Below are positions 1 through 9,575 of a stretch of 64,000 nt of DNA, in pieces. Below the pieces are notes generated by a model. That model worked only from the letters and a program-made list of their open reading frames with translations. It had not been told where the DNA came from and ran no database searches. Made by a program: the position numbers and the translations under genes. The stretch is from Sphingomonas xanthus (lineage in GTDB: Bacteria > Pseudomonadota > Alphaproteobacteria > Sphingomonadales > Sphingomonadaceae), in the NCBI RefSeq assembly GCF_007998985.1, contig NZ_CP041659.1, positions 1,734,001-1,798,000 on the forward strand, in the 5' to 3' direction. Each line of letters begins with the position of its first letter. Position 1 is the stretch's first letter.

Positions 1-1
1 G

Positions 2-88
2 GCAGCTGGCCAGGCCGCTGCGATGGCGATCGGCAAGCGGCTGATCACTGAATTCGAAGCCGTGAAGAAGGATTCGAAGAAAGCCTAG
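2..88 (+). CDS. 3' end of an unidentified gene (partial)
   Basis: An open frame enters from the left edge and stops with TAG at 86-88. Only 28 codons are visible, ending in the charged tail VKKDSKKA after a small helical stretch (AAAMAIGKRLITEFEAV). The family cannot be recognised from this much sequence. It converges on rsmD and the two stop codons overlap in the tetranucleotide CTAG, which supports this being a real gene end. Confidence 0.5.
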   Translation, partial: AAGQAAAMAIGKRLITEFEAVKKDSKKA

Positions 89-621
89 CGGCGAAGCAGT
101 GTCAGCCGCGCCCGGCCGACGTCGCGGATCGCGTCAACAGTCCAGTCGGAAGGCGGTGCGACCGCATCGCCGCGCTGCGTTTCCACCGCCATCCAGCCGC
201 CGTCCTCCAGCCAGTCCGCCTTGGCAATCGCCGCGGCGACGGCGCTACCCGATCCCGGCGCATAGGGCGGGTCGGCCAGTACGAGGTCGAACGGTCCGCT
301 AGCTGGGAGCGCCGTTGCGGAGGTCGGCCGCACCGAAACCCCGGTCGCACCGAGTGCCGCGATATTGGATTCGATGGCGCGTAGAGCAGCTCGGTCGTTC
401 TCGATGAAGGTTGCCTCGGCCGCGCCGCGCGAAAGCGCTTCAAGCCCCAACGCACCGCTTCCGGCGTAAAGGTCGGCAACGCGCAACCCCTCGAAGCTGC
501 CGAGCCGGCTGACGAGCATGGAGAATAATGTCTCGCGGGTCCGGTCCGCAGTGGGGCGGGTGCCGGCGCCCGGCGGCGCGACCAGTTTTCGCCCGCGCCA
601 CCGCCCGGCGATGATCCTCAT
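85..621 (-). CDS. rsmD: 16S rRNA (guanine(966)-N(2))-methyltransferase RsmD
   Basis: A 178-residue class I SAM-dependent methyltransferase that modifies G966 of 16S rRNA during 30S assembly. The N-terminus MRIIAGRWRGRKL is typical of RsmD. The SAM-binding motif DLYAGSGALGLEA lies at residues 50-62 and the catalytic DPPY (usual form N/DPPY) at 117-120. A longer upstream frame exists, but the ATG at 621 gives the family length and N-terminus and overlaps the stop of the upstream pseudouridine synthase by four bases (ATGA), so the two are translationally coupled. Identification is firm. Confidence 0.95.
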   Translation of the reverse strand: MRIIAGRWRGRKLVAPPGAGTRPTADRTRETLFSMLVSRLGSFEGLRVADLYAGSGALGLEALSRGAAEATFIENDRAALRAIESNIAALGATGVSVRPTSATALPASGPFDLVLADPPYAPGSGSAVAAAIAKADWLEDGGWMAVETQRGDAVAPPSDWTVDAIRDVGRARLTLLRR

Positions 622-1442
622 TTCAGGGTCTGGCGAAAGCGGAACAGATCTTCGCGTTGTACCTCGATAATGTCGCCAGGTGCCGCTCCGTCGGCACTGA
701 ACGGGCCATAGGCGGTACGGATCAGCCGGGACACCTGCATGCCAAGATAGGCCAGCACGTTGCGAACCTCGCGGTTCTTTCCTTCGGTCAGCGACAATTC
801 GATCCAGCAATTGCGCCCGGTGCGCCGTTCCAGGTTGGCGTCGATCGAGCCGTAGCGGATGCCGTCGATGCTCACCCCTTCCGACAATTGTTCGAGCTGC
901 GCCTGGGTCACGTCACCGAACGCCCGGGCGCGATAGCGCCGCACGACCCCGGTGCTCGGCAGTTCGAGCTGGCGCTTCAGCTCCCCGTCATTGGTCAGCA
1001 ACAGCAGCCCCTCGGTTGCATAGTCGAGGCGGCCGACCGGCATCAGCCGCGGCAGCCCGGCGGGCAGCTTGTCGTAAATGGTCGGTCGGCCCTTGGGGTC
1101 GCGCGCCGCCGTCAGGCATCCGGGAGGCTTGTAGAACAGGAAGAGCCGCGCCGCGCCGGCGGGCTTAACCGGCTGGCCGTCGACCGTCACCCCCGCCAGG
1201 CTTTCCAGCAGCGTGGCGGGCGTCGTCAGCGTTTCTCCGTTGAGCGCGATCCGTCCCTCGGCGATCATCCGTTCGATGTCGCGGCGCGACGCGATCCCGG
1301 CGCGGGCGAGCAGCTTGGCGATTCGCTGCGGACCTTCGTTGCGCGCCGGTCCCGGCTTGGGACCAGGTGCTGGCCTGGGGCCTTTCGATCGCCGTGGCAC
1401 TGCTGGGCGCTTCGTTCGTTGCGGGGGAGGATTGTTTTTCAT
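618..1442 (-). CDS. RsuA/RluB-family rRNA pseudouridine synthase
   Basis: A 274-residue protein that isomerises a uridine in rRNA, most likely 23S rRNA (RluB type) given its length and basic N-terminal tail. A Pro/Arg/Lys-rich leader (1-37) precedes an S4 RNA-binding domain (about 38-90) and the catalytic domain with GRLDYATEGLLLLTNDG at 137-153; Asp140 is the expected catalytic residue. It overlaps rsmD by four bases, an rRNA-modification pair. The choice between RluB, RluE, RluF and RsuA specificity cannot be made from sequence alone. Confidence 0.92.
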   Translation of the reverse strand: MKNNPPPQRTKRPAVPRRSKGPRPAPGPKPGPARNEGPQRIAKLLARAGIASRRDIERMIAEGRIALNGETLTTPATLLESLAGVTVDGQPVKPAGAARLFLFYKPPGCLTAARDPKGRPTIYDKLPAGLPRLMPVGRLDYATEGLLLLTNDGELKRQLELPSTGVVRRYRARAFGDVTQAQLEQLSEGVSIDGIRYGSIDANLERRTGRNCWIELSLTEGKNREVRNVLAYLGMQVSRLIRTAYGPFSADGAAPGDIIEVQREDLFRFRQTLK

Positions 1443-1453
1443 ACGGGTTAAAG

Positions 1454-1885
1454 ATGCTGTTCGGGAAGCGTAAGCGGATCGTCAATAGAATCCTCATCGT
1501 CGAGGACGAGCCATTGACGGCGTTCGACAATGAAAACCTCCTCGGCGACGAGGGGTATGAGGTGGTGGCGACGCTCGATCGTTTCGCCGATGCAGTCGAA
1601 ACACTGGACAAGGAACAGGTTGACCTGATCCTCTCCGATGTCCGGCTGACGGGCGAGCGAAGCGGGATCGACCTTGCCAAGGTCGCGCAACAGCGCGGCA
1701 TCCCGATTGTGTTCGTTACTGGAATGCCGCCCGAAAATGCGTCGGAACTAGTCCTCGGCTGCCTGCTAAAGCCTTATAGCGATCGGACATTGAAATCGGC
1801 ACTGGCCGCGGTCGAACGTCATCTCGCGGGCGAAAATGCCCGCCCGCCCAAGGGGCTGACGCTCTACCCGCTGGCAGAATCCTGA
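1454..1885 (+). CDS. Single-domain response regulator
   Basis: A 143-residue protein made almost wholly of a receiver domain, with no output domain. It has the acidic pocket ED (17-18), phosphoacceptor Asp62 in LILSDVRL, Thr89 in VFVTG and Lys106 in LLKPY. No kinase gene is adjacent. The sequence around the phosphoacceptor resembles small alphaproteobacterial regulators that relay phosphate or act by protein contact. The start at 1454 (MLFGKRK) puts the domain at the expected distance; upstream in-frame codons belong to the opposite-strand rluB-like gene. The last 22 bases overlap the 3' end of the oppositely oriented Rieske oxygenase. Confidence 0.85.
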   Translation: MLFGKRKRIVNRILIVEDEPLTAFDNENLLGDEGYEVVATLDRFADAVETLDKEQVDLILSDVRLTGERSGIDLAKVAQQRGIPIVFVTGMPPENASELVLGCLLKPYSDRTLKSALAAVERHLAGENARPPKGLTLYPLAES

Positions 1886-3021
1886 ATCGCCGTTTCGATC
1901 TTGCGGTGGAAATCGGCGATTCCGTTTTCCAATGTTCCAATGACCACGTCCTGGATCTCGCCCGACTTCAGCCCGCGATGGCATAGCGCGGCGGCGTGAA
2001 AGTCCTCGGCGCCGAAGGTCCCGCCGTCGAGCAGTTCCCAACTTCGCTGCCAATGCGCCTCGGCCTCGTTGGTCGCCGGGGGTTCGGGGATCAGCATCAG
2101 GTCTTCGACCAGCGTCGTTCCCACCGTCTGCGGCATGGCGATCAGCAGGTTGATATAATCCGGGCTGACGATGATCACCGAGGAAGGGAACAGCTGGTAG
2201 GTATAGGTCACCGCCTTGCGCAATTCGCCCCAGTCATCGCGGTCGATTTCCGTAAGGTAGGCCGACCGACCGACCGCGGCACGCTGGTGACATCCGATGG
2301 TGTCGGCGGTGGTGATGCCGTCGGCGAAGAAGCTGGCGATGGTCGCGGCGTGGAGCCGCTGGACATGATAGCTTTCAAGGAAGGCGTCGATAATCAGCTT
2401 CCAGTTGGCCGCCACTTCATGCGTCCTGCGCCTGTAGAGGTAAAGTTCACCGAGCCCGAACGCGTCAAGGTCGGGCGTCAGCAAACGTGCGTCGCTGAAA
2501 TCGGCGCCTTCGTCCTTGGCCCACCAGATCAGTCCGCCTTCTTCCACGCAGGGGAACTCTCTCAACCCGTGGCTGGCCTTGTCGAAATCGGGGAAACAGT
2601 CGGCCCGCGGTATCCCGGTCAACTCACCGTCGGGCTTATATGCCCAGGCATGATAGGGGCAGACGATCCGCTTGGCCGGTACGACCTCGTGCGTGTCGAT
2701 CAGCCGCGTGCCGCGATGGCGGCAGACATTGGCGAACACATGGGCGCGGCCATTATCGTCACGGGTCAGGATCAGTGGGGTGCCATAGCCGTCATGGGTC
2801 ACCGCCTGGCGCGGTGCCGGCAATAGCGCGGATGGGGCGAGAAGGTGGGGCACCTTGTCGAACAGGGCGCGCTGCTCGGCGCCGAAACGATCGGGGTCGG
2901 TGTAAACCGAGGCGGGAAGCGCTTCGACCGCACTGCCTAGCGCGGCTTCACCGCGGGCAAGCGCTTCGGCGAGCGCGCGTTGGCCGGGGGTCGGCCGGCG
3001 CGGGGTCCTGGGGAAGTCCAT
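1864..3021 (-). CDS. Rieske-type aromatic ring-hydroxylating oxygenase, alpha subunit
   Basis: A 385-residue oxygenase. The Rieske [2Fe-2S] ligands are C100-x-H102 (CRHRGTRL) and C121-x2-H124 (CPYHAW). The C-terminal mononuclear iron domain carries the usual D-x-x-E-x-YH-x3-LH arrangement (DAFLESYHVQRLH). Reductase and ferredoxin partners are not nearby, so electron donors must be encoded elsewhere. The substrate is unknown; such stand-alone alpha subunits act on aromatic acids, choline or carnitine-like amines and sterol-like compounds. The start is ATG at 3021, with an alternative ATG two codons upstream at 3027; the far longer open frame has no family support. Confidence 0.87.
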   Translation of the reverse strand: MDFPRTPRRPTPGQRALAEALARGEAALGSAVEALPASVYTDPDRFGAEQRALFDKVPHLLAPSALLPAPRQAVTHDGYGTPLILTRDDNGRAHVFANVCRHRGTRLIDTHEVVPAKRIVCPYHAWAYKPDGELTGIPRADCFPDFDKASHGLREFPCVEEGGLIWWAKDEGADFSDARLLTPDLDAFGLGELYLYRRRTHEVAANWKLIIDAFLESYHVQRLHAATIASFFADGITTADTIGCHQRAAVGRSAYLTEIDRDDWGELRKAVTYTYQLFPSSVIIVSPDYINLLIAMPQTVGTTLVEDLMLIPEPPATNEAEAHWQRSWELLDGGTFGAEDFHAAALCHRGLKSGEIQDVVIGTLENGIADFHRKIETAIQDSASG

Positions 3022-3162
3022 GGCCATGAAGACTGCGCTCCCCTGCGATGGCTTGCAAGGCCGAGCCGAACAGATTTTCGGCACCACCTGCCAATGTTTG
3101 CCGCTTCCCCTTGGCCCAGAGGCTGCTAGGTTCATCGCGAACGGTTCAGGAGCAAGATATCT

Positions 3163-4845
3163 ATGGCAACGGCGGCCATTGGCGAGCAGCCAAAAGGACT
3201 GGGTGTGCTTCGGGCGGCGCTTGCCAATCGCAAGACGGCCATCATGCTTGTTTTCGGCTTCGCCGCCGGCCTTCCCTATACGCTGCTGATCGGGACATTG
3301 AACGCCTGGCTGGGCGAATGGCAGATTGACCTCGCGACCATTGGCGTATTGTCCTGGATCGGCCTGGCTTATGCCTTCAAATTCCTTTGGTCGCCGCTGG
3401 TCGATCGGGTGCGATTGCCACTGCTGGAACGGCTTGGCCGGCGTCGTAGCTGGCTATTGCTGTGCCAGCTGCTGCTGAGCGCGACATTCCTGGCCATGGC
3501 CTTTTCCGATCCCCGGCTTGACCTTGGCTGGTTCGCGCTGGTCGCGGTGATCGGTGCTTTTGCGTCGGCGACGCAGGACGTCGTCATCGATGCCTGGCGC
3601 ATCGACGTGGCGGACGAGAAAGCCCCCGTGGAAATCCTGTCGACCATTTACCAGTTCGGCTACCGGATCGCGGCGCTGGTTGGCGGGGCATTGGCGCTGG
3701 TGCTGTCCGAACGGATCAGCTGGCCGACGGTCTATGCGGTCATGGGCGGGTTCATGGCACTGACTATCATCGCCACGCTGATGGCCCCGGATACGCCGCG
3801 AACCGCCGAAGAAAGTGAACAGGGATGGCTTCGCCGCAAGGGGGCGGTCCTTCCCAAGTGGCGGGCCGCAGGGCTGGCGATCGTCGGCACAGGCTGGGTC
3901 TGGGCGATCTGGACCGTTGCGGCCTTCATGATCCGGGTGGTCACAGCTTCCCCCAACGACCCCAATCCACCGGCGGTGGGCGACTTCACCCGGAGCATGG
4001 GGCCGTTGATCGTTGCCGCTACAGTCATCCTACCCGCGATCGTCGCCGCGGTGTTCAACTGGATGAGCTTCCGCGCCGACATGACCCTCGACGCGGACGA
4101 CGATCGGCCGGACGCCGGAGCCCGCGCCGCCGATCATGCGTATTCGGCGCTGATCCTGCCGCTCGCCGAGCTGGTCCGGAGGATCGGCTGGGGGGTGATC
4201 ATCGTCCTCGGCCTGATCCTCAGCTATCGGATCACCGACAATATTTGGGGTTCGTTCGCCTTCCCCTTCTATCTTCAGGAACTGCAATACACGGGGGACG
4301 AGGTCGCCTTCGCGTCGAAGATCTTCGGCGTGTTCATGACCATGGCGGGGATCGCTCTTGGCGGCATCCTCTTCGCGACGATCGGGCGGATGCCGACCTT
4401 GCTGATCGGCGCGATCGTCGCGGCAGCGAGCAACCTTCTCTATGCTGACCTCGCCTCCGGCGCATATTACATCGACGCCTTTGCCCGGCTGTTCGCGCTC
4501 GATAGTTTCGGGCCCGACCTGCGAATGGTGCGGCTGCTGATCGCGATCTCGGGCGAAAATATCGCCGGCGGCCTCGCGGGCGCGGCATTCGTCGCCTACC
4601 TGTCGTCGATCACCTCGCGCGAATTCAGCGCGGTGCAATATGCGCTTCTATCATCGCTGACCTTCCTGATCGGCTCGCTCGGCCGGGCCGCGATCGGCGA
4701 GGCGATCGATCAGATCGGCTATGCCCCGGTATTCCGCTTCACCGCCGCCATCGGCCTGATCGCTGTGGCTTTCGTCATCCTCGAATGGGCGAGGACGGCG
4801 ATGGCCGGGCGCCGCGAGGCTCCTATTCGGGAAGTGGCCCGTTGA
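3163..4845 (+). CDS. ampG: AmpG-type muropeptide MFS permease
   Basis: A 560-residue multi-span inner-membrane protein of the PAT/AmpG branch of the major facilitator superfamily, expected to import anhydromuropeptides released during cell-wall turnover. N-terminal features include FGFAAGLPYTLLIGTLNAWL, the FLWSPLVDR loop and GAFASATQDVVIDAWRID, all typical of AmpG. It is longer than the enterobacterial protein because of a large central loop around residues 215-330. Mpl and an LD-carboxypeptidase are encoded 15-17 kb away, consistent with an intact recycling route. The 3' end overlaps folC by 23 bases tail to tail. Confidence 0.88.
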   Translation: MATAAIGEQPKGLGVLRAALANRKTAIMLVFGFAAGLPYTLLIGTLNAWLGEWQIDLATIGVLSWIGLAYAFKFLWSPLVDRVRLPLLERLGRRRSWLLLCQLLLSATFLAMAFSDPRLDLGWFALVAVIGAFASATQDVVIDAWRIDVADEKAPVEILSTIYQFGYRIAALVGGALALVLSERISWPTVYAVMGGFMALTIIATLMAPDTPRTAEESEQGWLRRKGAVLPKWRAAGLAIVGTGWVWAIWTVAAFMIRVVTASPNDPNPPAVGDFTRSMGPLIVAATVILPAIVAAVFNWMSFRADMTLDADDDRPDAGARAADHAYSALILPLAELVRRIGWGVIIVLGLILSYRITDNIWGSFAFPFYLQELQYTGDEVAFASKIFGVFMTMAGIALGGILFATIGRMPTLLIGAIVAAASNLLYADLASGAYYIDAFARLFALDSFGPDLRMVRLLIAISGENIAGGLAGAAFVAYLSSITSREFSAVQYALLSSLTFLIGSLGRAAIGEAIDQIGYAPVFRFTAAIGLIAVAFVILEWARTAMAGRREAPIREVAR

Positions 4846-6133
4846 GCGTCAGCAGCTCTCCGGCAAGGTACAGCGAACCGAATACCAGCACCCTGGCGGG
4901 CTGGCGTAGCGCCGCCATTGCGTCGGCGAGACCAACCTTGGCGCGCGCAGTACAGCCCATCGTTTCGGCAAGCTGCTCCAGCGCTTCGGGCGAGCGGCAG
5001 TCATGACCGTCGATCCCCAGCGTCAGCACTTCCTGGGCCAGCCCGCGGAACGGGCGAAGGGTTCCTGCCGCATCCTTTGACGCCAGGCTGGCAAAAACCA
5101 GTACCAGCCGCTTGCCGTCCTGCCAGTGGCGACGGGCATGGTCGGCGATCAGTCTTGCCGCTGCGGGATTGTGGCCGCCGTCGACCCATAACTCGCTTCC
5201 GCGCGGCAGCATGTCGAACATCGGGCCGGCCGTCAGCTGCTGGAGCCGCGCCGGCCATTGCGCCCAACCCATCGCCGCGGTCAGCGCCGGCGGCGGCACA
5301 GCGATCGTGGATTGGTGGCGCAGCATGGCGACCGCAAGTGCGGCGTTCATTGCCTGGTGCTTTCCAGCCAGCCGGGGCGTGGGCAGTTTCAACATTCCCT
5401 CGCGATCGCGATAGTTGATCGCGCCATGACGAAGACTTGCAGTCCAGCTCGACCCGCGCGCCTCCACCGGCGCGCCGACGGACCCGGCGATCCCGGCAAC
5501 GGCCGCGGCGATGTCGGGCGGATAAAGCTGGGTCACCAGCGGCACTGCGGGCTTGGCGATGCCCGCCTTTTCGCGAGCGACGCCGACCATGTTTCTGCCG
5601 AGGAACTGCTGGTGGTCGAGGCCAAGGCTGGCGATCCCGCACACCAGTGGACGCTCGATTACATTGGTCGCATCAAGTCGACCGCCAAGCCCGACTTCCA
5701 GGATGCAGGCATCAGCCGGCGTGTCGCGGAACGCCAGGAAAGCGACCGCGACATTCACTTCGAACAGGCTGGCGCCAATCTCCTCGTTGGCGTCGAGCAC
5801 TGCAGCCATCCGTCCGCCCAGTTCAACATCGTCGATCAGCGTGCCGGCAATCCGGATGCGCTCATTGTAGCGGACGAGGTGCGGGCTGGTGAAGACATGG
5901 ACCCGCTTGCCCGCGGCCTCCAACGCGGCGCGAAGGAAAGCGCAGGTCGATCCCTTGCCGTTGGTGCCTGCGACATGAAGAACAGGCGGCAGCGAATCCT
6001 GCGGGCGACCAAGCCGGTCGAGCAGCGCACGGATGCGACCAAGGCCGATTTGGTCGCCATCGGCCGATTGGGCTGCCTGCCGGGCGATCAGTGCGGCGAT
6101 GCGCGGATCCGACGAGCGGACCACCTCCTTCAT
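4823..6133 (-). CDS. folC: Bifunctional dihydrofolate synthase / folylpolyglutamate synthase
   Basis: A 436-residue Mur-ligase-fold enzyme that joins glutamate to dihydropteroate and adds further gamma-glutamates to folates. The ATP-binding loop GTNGKGS is at 56-62. Later motifs include EVGLGGRLDATN and the C-terminal ligase motif WVDGGHNPAAA. It sits directly after accD, with accD's stop and the folC start sharing one base (TGATG), a pairing widely conserved in proteobacteria. Confidence 0.95.
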   Translation of the reverse strand: MKEVVRSSDPRIAALIARQAAQSADGDQIGLGRIRALLDRLGRPQDSLPPVLHVAGTNGKGSTCAFLRAALEAAGKRVHVFTSPHLVRYNERIRIAGTLIDDVELGGRMAAVLDANEEIGASLFEVNVAVAFLAFRDTPADACILEVGLGGRLDATNVIERPLVCGIASLGLDHQQFLGRNMVGVAREKAGIAKPAVPLVTQLYPPDIAAAVAGIAGSVGAPVEARGSSWTASLRHGAINYRDREGMLKLPTPRLAGKHQAMNAALAVAMLRHQSTIAVPPPALTAAMGWAQWPARLQQLTAGPMFDMLPRGSELWVDGGHNPAAARLIADHARRHWQDGKRLVLVFASLASKDAAGTLRPFRGLAQEVLTLGIDGHDCRSPEALEQLAETMGCTARAKVGLADAMAALRQPARVLVFGSLYLAGELLTLNGPLPE

Positions 6134-6993
6134 CAGGCGGCCTTCTTGTCCTTTTCGGGCGCAAGATAATCGATCAGCCGGCCGATCCTGTCCTTCAGGA
6201 CGTGGCGATGGGTGACCATGTCGATCATGCCATGTTCGAGCAGATATTCCGCGCGCTGGAAACCATCAGGCAGTTTCTCGCGGATCGTCTGCTCGATGAC
6301 GCGCTGTCCGGCAAAACCGATCAGCGCGCCCGGCTCGGCAATCTGCACGTCTCCAAGCATCGCATAGCTTGCGGTGACCCCGCCCGTGGTCGGATCGGTC
6401 AGCACGACGAGATAGGGAAGACCGGCCTCGCGCAGCCGGGCCAGCGCAACGGTAGTGCGCGGCATCTGCATCAGCGACAGAATGCCTTCCTGCATCCGCG
6501 CGCCGCCGGCGGCGGTGAACAGAATATAGGGACATTGAAGTTCGATCGCCCGGGTCACGCCGGCAACGAAGGCCGCGCCCACGGCAACGCCCATCGATCC
6601 GCCCATGAAGGCGAAATTCTGCACGCCGACGACCGCCTGCCGGCTTTCGATCTTGCCGACTGCGTTGATCAGCGCGTCGCGGTCTCCGGTGGTCGAGCGC
6701 GCCGCCTTGATCCGGTCGGTGTACCGCTTGGTATCCCGGAACTTGAGCGGGTCTTCCCGAACTTCAGGACTGGGCAGAATTTCGTATTTGCGACGGTCGA
6801 ACAGGGAATCGAAGCGAACCGTCGGTCCGACGCGGTCGTGATGGTCGCAGCGCGGACAGACGTAGAGATTCTCTTCCCATTCCTTGGTGAAGACCATCGA
6901 CCCGCACTTCTTGCACTTGTGCCAAAGATTGTCCGCGGTCTGCCGCTTGGTCAGCGACTGGATGCCTTTGCGGACGCTGCTCAGCCAGCTCAT
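6133..6993 (-). CDS. accD: Acetyl-CoA carboxylase carboxyltransferase subunit beta
   Basis: A 286-residue beta subunit that, with AccA, transfers carboxyl from carboxybiotin to acetyl-CoA at the first step of fatty acid synthesis. An N-terminal zinc ribbon has Cys27, Cys30, Cys46 and Cys49 (CKKC and CPRC). The crotonase-like core follows, with GGSMGVAVG and AGGARMQEG. It is first of the accD-folC pair, though only 65 bases separate it from pyrF upstream, so read-through from lapA-pyrF is possible. Confidence 0.97.
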   Translation of the reverse strand: MSWLSSVRKGIQSLTKRQTADNLWHKCKKCGSMVFTKEWEENLYVCPRCDHHDRVGPTVRFDSLFDRRKYEILPSPEVREDPLKFRDTKRYTDRIKAARSTTGDRDALINAVGKIESRQAVVGVQNFAFMGGSMGVAVGAAFVAGVTRAIELQCPYILFTAAGGARMQEGILSLMQMPRTTVALARLREAGLPYLVVLTDPTTGGVTASYAMLGDVQIAEPGALIGFAGQRVIEQTIREKLPDGFQRAEYLLEHGMIDMVTHRHVLKDRIGRLIDYLAPEKDKKAA

Positions 6994-7058
6994 TCAAACC
7001 TCATTTCTTGCTGCGGGCGGGAGGTAGGCGCGAAGCCGCGCCATGTCCACGCCTTGCG

Positions 7059-7733
7059 TTAAAGCGTGCCGGCGATATCGCGCAGCGCCGCGTCGGGGTC
7101 GGCGGCGCCGGTGATCGGCCGGCCGATCACCAGGATCGAGGCCCCGGCATCGATCGCTTCGCGCGGGGTCATCACCCGCTTCTGGTCGCCCACGGCGCTG
7201 TTCGCGGGCCGAATTCCCGGGACGACGAAATAGCCGTCCTTCCAGAAAGCGCGGGCCGCGGCCACCTCGCTTCCCGAACAGACGATGCCGTCGAGCCCGG
7301 CTTCGCGCGCCAGCTGGGCAAGGCGCTCGACCTGGCCGTGGCTCCCGCCCTTGATGCCGATGGAATCGAGGTCGGAACCGTCGAGGCTGGTCAGCACGGT
7401 TACCCCGACAACCTTGGTCCCGGCGGGCGCCGCGGCCTTGGCATCCTCCATCATCGCCCGGCCGCCCGCGGCATGAACGGTCAGCACTGCCGGGGTCACA
7501 GGCGAAAGCGCCTGGATCGACTTTGCGACAGTATTGGGAATGTCGTGGAACTTGAGGTCGAGGAAGATCGGGAGTCCCAATTCCGCCATTTCGAGGATGC
7601 CCGCGCGGCCGTTGTGGCAGAAGAATTCCAGGCCCAGCTTCAGCCCGCCGGCATGGCGCCTGACCGACGAGGCGATGGTCCGGGCGCGGTCGAGGTCCGG
7701 GGTATCGATGGCGACGAAGATCGGGCTGGTCAT
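7059..7733 (-). CDS. pyrF: Orotidine-5'-phosphate decarboxylase
   Basis: A 224-residue TIM-barrel enzyme making UMP from OMP. The catalytic array is LDLKFHDIPN with Asp59, Lys61 and Asp64; the phosphate-binding end is VVPGIRPAN and ILVIGRPIT. The start at 7733 (MTSPIFVAIDTPD) overlaps the stop of the upstream LapA-domain gene by four bases (ATGA), which fixes the start against a much longer upstream frame. Confidence 0.96.
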   Translation of the reverse strand: MTSPIFVAIDTPDLDRARTIASSVRRHAGGLKLGLEFFCHNGRAGILEMAELGLPIFLDLKFHDIPNTVAKSIQALSPVTPAVLTVHAAGGRAMMEDAKAAAPAGTKVVGVTVLTSLDGSDLDSIGIKGGSHGQVERLAQLAREAGLDGIVCSGSEVAAARAFWKDGYFVVPGIRPANSAVGDQKRVMTPREAIDAGASILVIGRPITGAADPDAALRDIAGTL

Positions 7734-8011
7734 GCCGGCTCGTCGTCCCTGGCAGGCGGCGGCGCGACGGGAGCGACGGTGGGGCCCTGCGATAGCATCA
7801 GCTTGCGCTGCAAAGACCAGATCCGGCCGCGCATGATAAAATAGGTCGGCAGGAATCCGATCAAGAATGTCAGGAGCAGCAAGGCGGGCAACTTGATGTC
7901 GGCCTGTATCCCGCCCCACAGGCTGACCGACACGTCCGTCCAATTGCGTGTCGCGAAAATCGCCAGCGACACGGCGACGACTACCCAGAATAAGGTCTTC
8001 AAGAAGTTCAT
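7730..8011 (-). CDS. LapA-domain (DUF1049) small membrane protein
   Basis: A 93-residue protein with two transmembrane helices (about 3-20 and 42-62), a charged cytoplasmic segment RGRIWSLQRKLML and a Pro/Ala-rich tail. LapA-domain proteins are linked in other bacteria to lipopolysaccharide assembly. The gene is translationally coupled to pyrF by a 4-base overlap. The ATG at 8011 begins MNFLKTLFWVVV; upstream codons lack family resemblance. Confidence 0.82.
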   Translation of the reverse strand: MNFLKTLFWVVVAVSLAIFATRNWTDVSVSLWGGIQADIKLPALLLLTFLIGFLPTYFIMRGRIWSLQRKLMLSQGPTVAPVAPPPARDDEPA

Positions 8012-8166
8012 GTCTCTCCCCGGCAGGGGCTTTAGGCCGTTGCGGCCGTGCTGACCAGTCACCCGTTCGCCGCTCCCCGGCGTCGGCTCGCCGCAGGGAG
8101 ATTCCGGGGGGTGTTGAGCGTTGAGTGCGCAACGGTCACAGCAGTCCTCGGGGAGGAACTGGTTCG

Positions 8167-9477
8167 TTGGAACGCCAGCACACGCTTGGTTTGGGCATTT
8201 TCGCGCTTTCGCTCGGAGCGATCGCGCTCGCGTCGCCATTCGGCGATTCGGAGCCGATCTCGCCGGCCGTGGCCCAGCAGGAGGCCGCAGCCGCGACGGC
8301 CCGGGCAACAGCCATGCTGGCGAAGGTCGAACCCGGTCATCGAAACCGGATCGATTATGCCAAGCTCGATGCGCGGCTTCGGCGAATGGTCGAAAAGCCG
8401 ACGATGGTCGGCATGGCTGTCGGCATCGTCGAAAATGGCCGGATCACCTTCCTGTCGGGTTATGGCGAGACCGCCGAGGGATCGGGCGAGAAAGTTTCGT
8501 CGGATACGATCTTCCGCTGGGCCTCGGTGTCGAAGGGGGTCGCCTCGACCATGGTCGCCAAGCTGGAGGAGCAGGGGCGACTGAGCTTTCACCAGCCCGT
8601 CGCGACTCTTGCACCCTCGCTTCACCTGCCGGGCCGCAACGAGCAGGTGGCGACCGTCGGCGACGTGCTGAGCCATCGGCTTGGCCTTTATCGCAACGCC
8701 TTCGACAACAAGCTTGAGGAAGGTCAGGACGTCCGCGCACTGCGGGGGACGCTCGCGACCCTCAACAGCATCTGCGCACCGGGCACCTGCTGGAGTTACC
8801 AGAATGTCGCCTATGACGCGGCGTCGGAAATCTCCAGCAAGGTCACGGGCCTGAGCTATGACGAACTGGTTCGACGCGATTTGTTCGCTCCGCTCGGCAT
8901 GACGTCGGCCAGCATGACACTCGAAGGGCTGACCGGCGCGAAAAGCTGGGCCCGGCCGCACAGCGTTGGTCGGCGCATCCTTACCCCGAACGACAATTAT
9001 TACCGCGTCCCCGCCGCTGGCGGCGTCAACAGCAATATCAAGGACATGGCGGTGTGGATGCTGGCGCAGATGGGCCAGATGCCGGCAGTGCTAAGCCCCA
9101 AGCTGCTACGGACGATCCATGAACCTCGGGTCAAAACGCCGGGCGAACGGCGGCGCATGCGCAAATTCCTCGAACGGCTGGGCGATGCGCAATATGGCTA
9201 TGGCTGGCGCAGCTACGACTATGCCGGGCACCGTCTAGTAGGCCATCGCGGCGGGGTCGACGGCTATCGCTCGCTGATCCTGTTCGATCCTGAGCGCAAG
9301 AGCGGAGTTGTCGCGCTGTGGAACAGCAACACTTCGCAGCCCGGCGGGCTGGAGTTCGAAGTCATGGACATGCTTTACGGGCTTGAGTTTCGCGACTGGA
9401 TGGAACTTGACCGCGGCGGATCGGCGTCGGGTTCTAGCACTATTGCATCGGGCGCCGATCGCCGCCGTCGGGCTTAG
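8167..9477 (+). CDS. Secreted serine hydrolase, class C beta-lactamase / DD-peptidase-like
   Basis: A periplasmic or outer-surface enzyme of the beta-lactamase-related family. It has a signal sequence (hydrophobic run LGLGIFALSLGAIALA), the nucleophile motif SVSK, a YQN motif corresponding to YxN, and HRGG replacing the KTG element, as in esterase/DD-peptidase-like members. The likely start is TTG at 8167, because GGGAGG at 8151-8156 lies 10 bases upstream and the signal peptide then follows at once; an ATG at 8125 is in frame but has no ribosome-binding site. The substrate cannot be assigned; a role on D-Ala peptides or esters is inferred from the family. Confidence 0.82.
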   Translation: MERQHTLGLGIFALSLGAIALASPFGDSEPISPAVAQQEAAAATARATAMLAKVEPGHRNRIDYAKLDARLRRMVEKPTMVGMAVGIVENGRITFLSGYGETAEGSGEKVSSDTIFRWASVSKGVASTMVAKLEEQGRLSFHQPVATLAPSLHLPGRNEQVATVGDVLSHRLGLYRNAFDNKLEEGQDVRALRGTLATLNSICAPGTCWSYQNVAYDAASEISSKVTGLSYDELVRRDLFAPLGMTSASMTLEGLTGAKSWARPHSVGRRILTPNDNYYRVPAAGGVNSNIKDMAVWMLAQMGQMPAVLSPKLLRTIHEPRVKTPGERRRMRKFLERLGDAQYGYGWRSYDYAGHRLVGHRGGVDGYRSLILFDPERKSGVVALWNSNTSQPGGLEFEVMDMLYGLEFRDWMELDRGGSASGSSTIASGADRRRRA

Positions 9478-9575
9478 GCCTTTAGTCTCCCTAGGACCGG
9501 ACCCGCGCTTCATGGTATAAGGACTCCGTCAGGGGGAGCGCGGGCAATGCAGCCCGGCAATCAATGGAGCTGGCG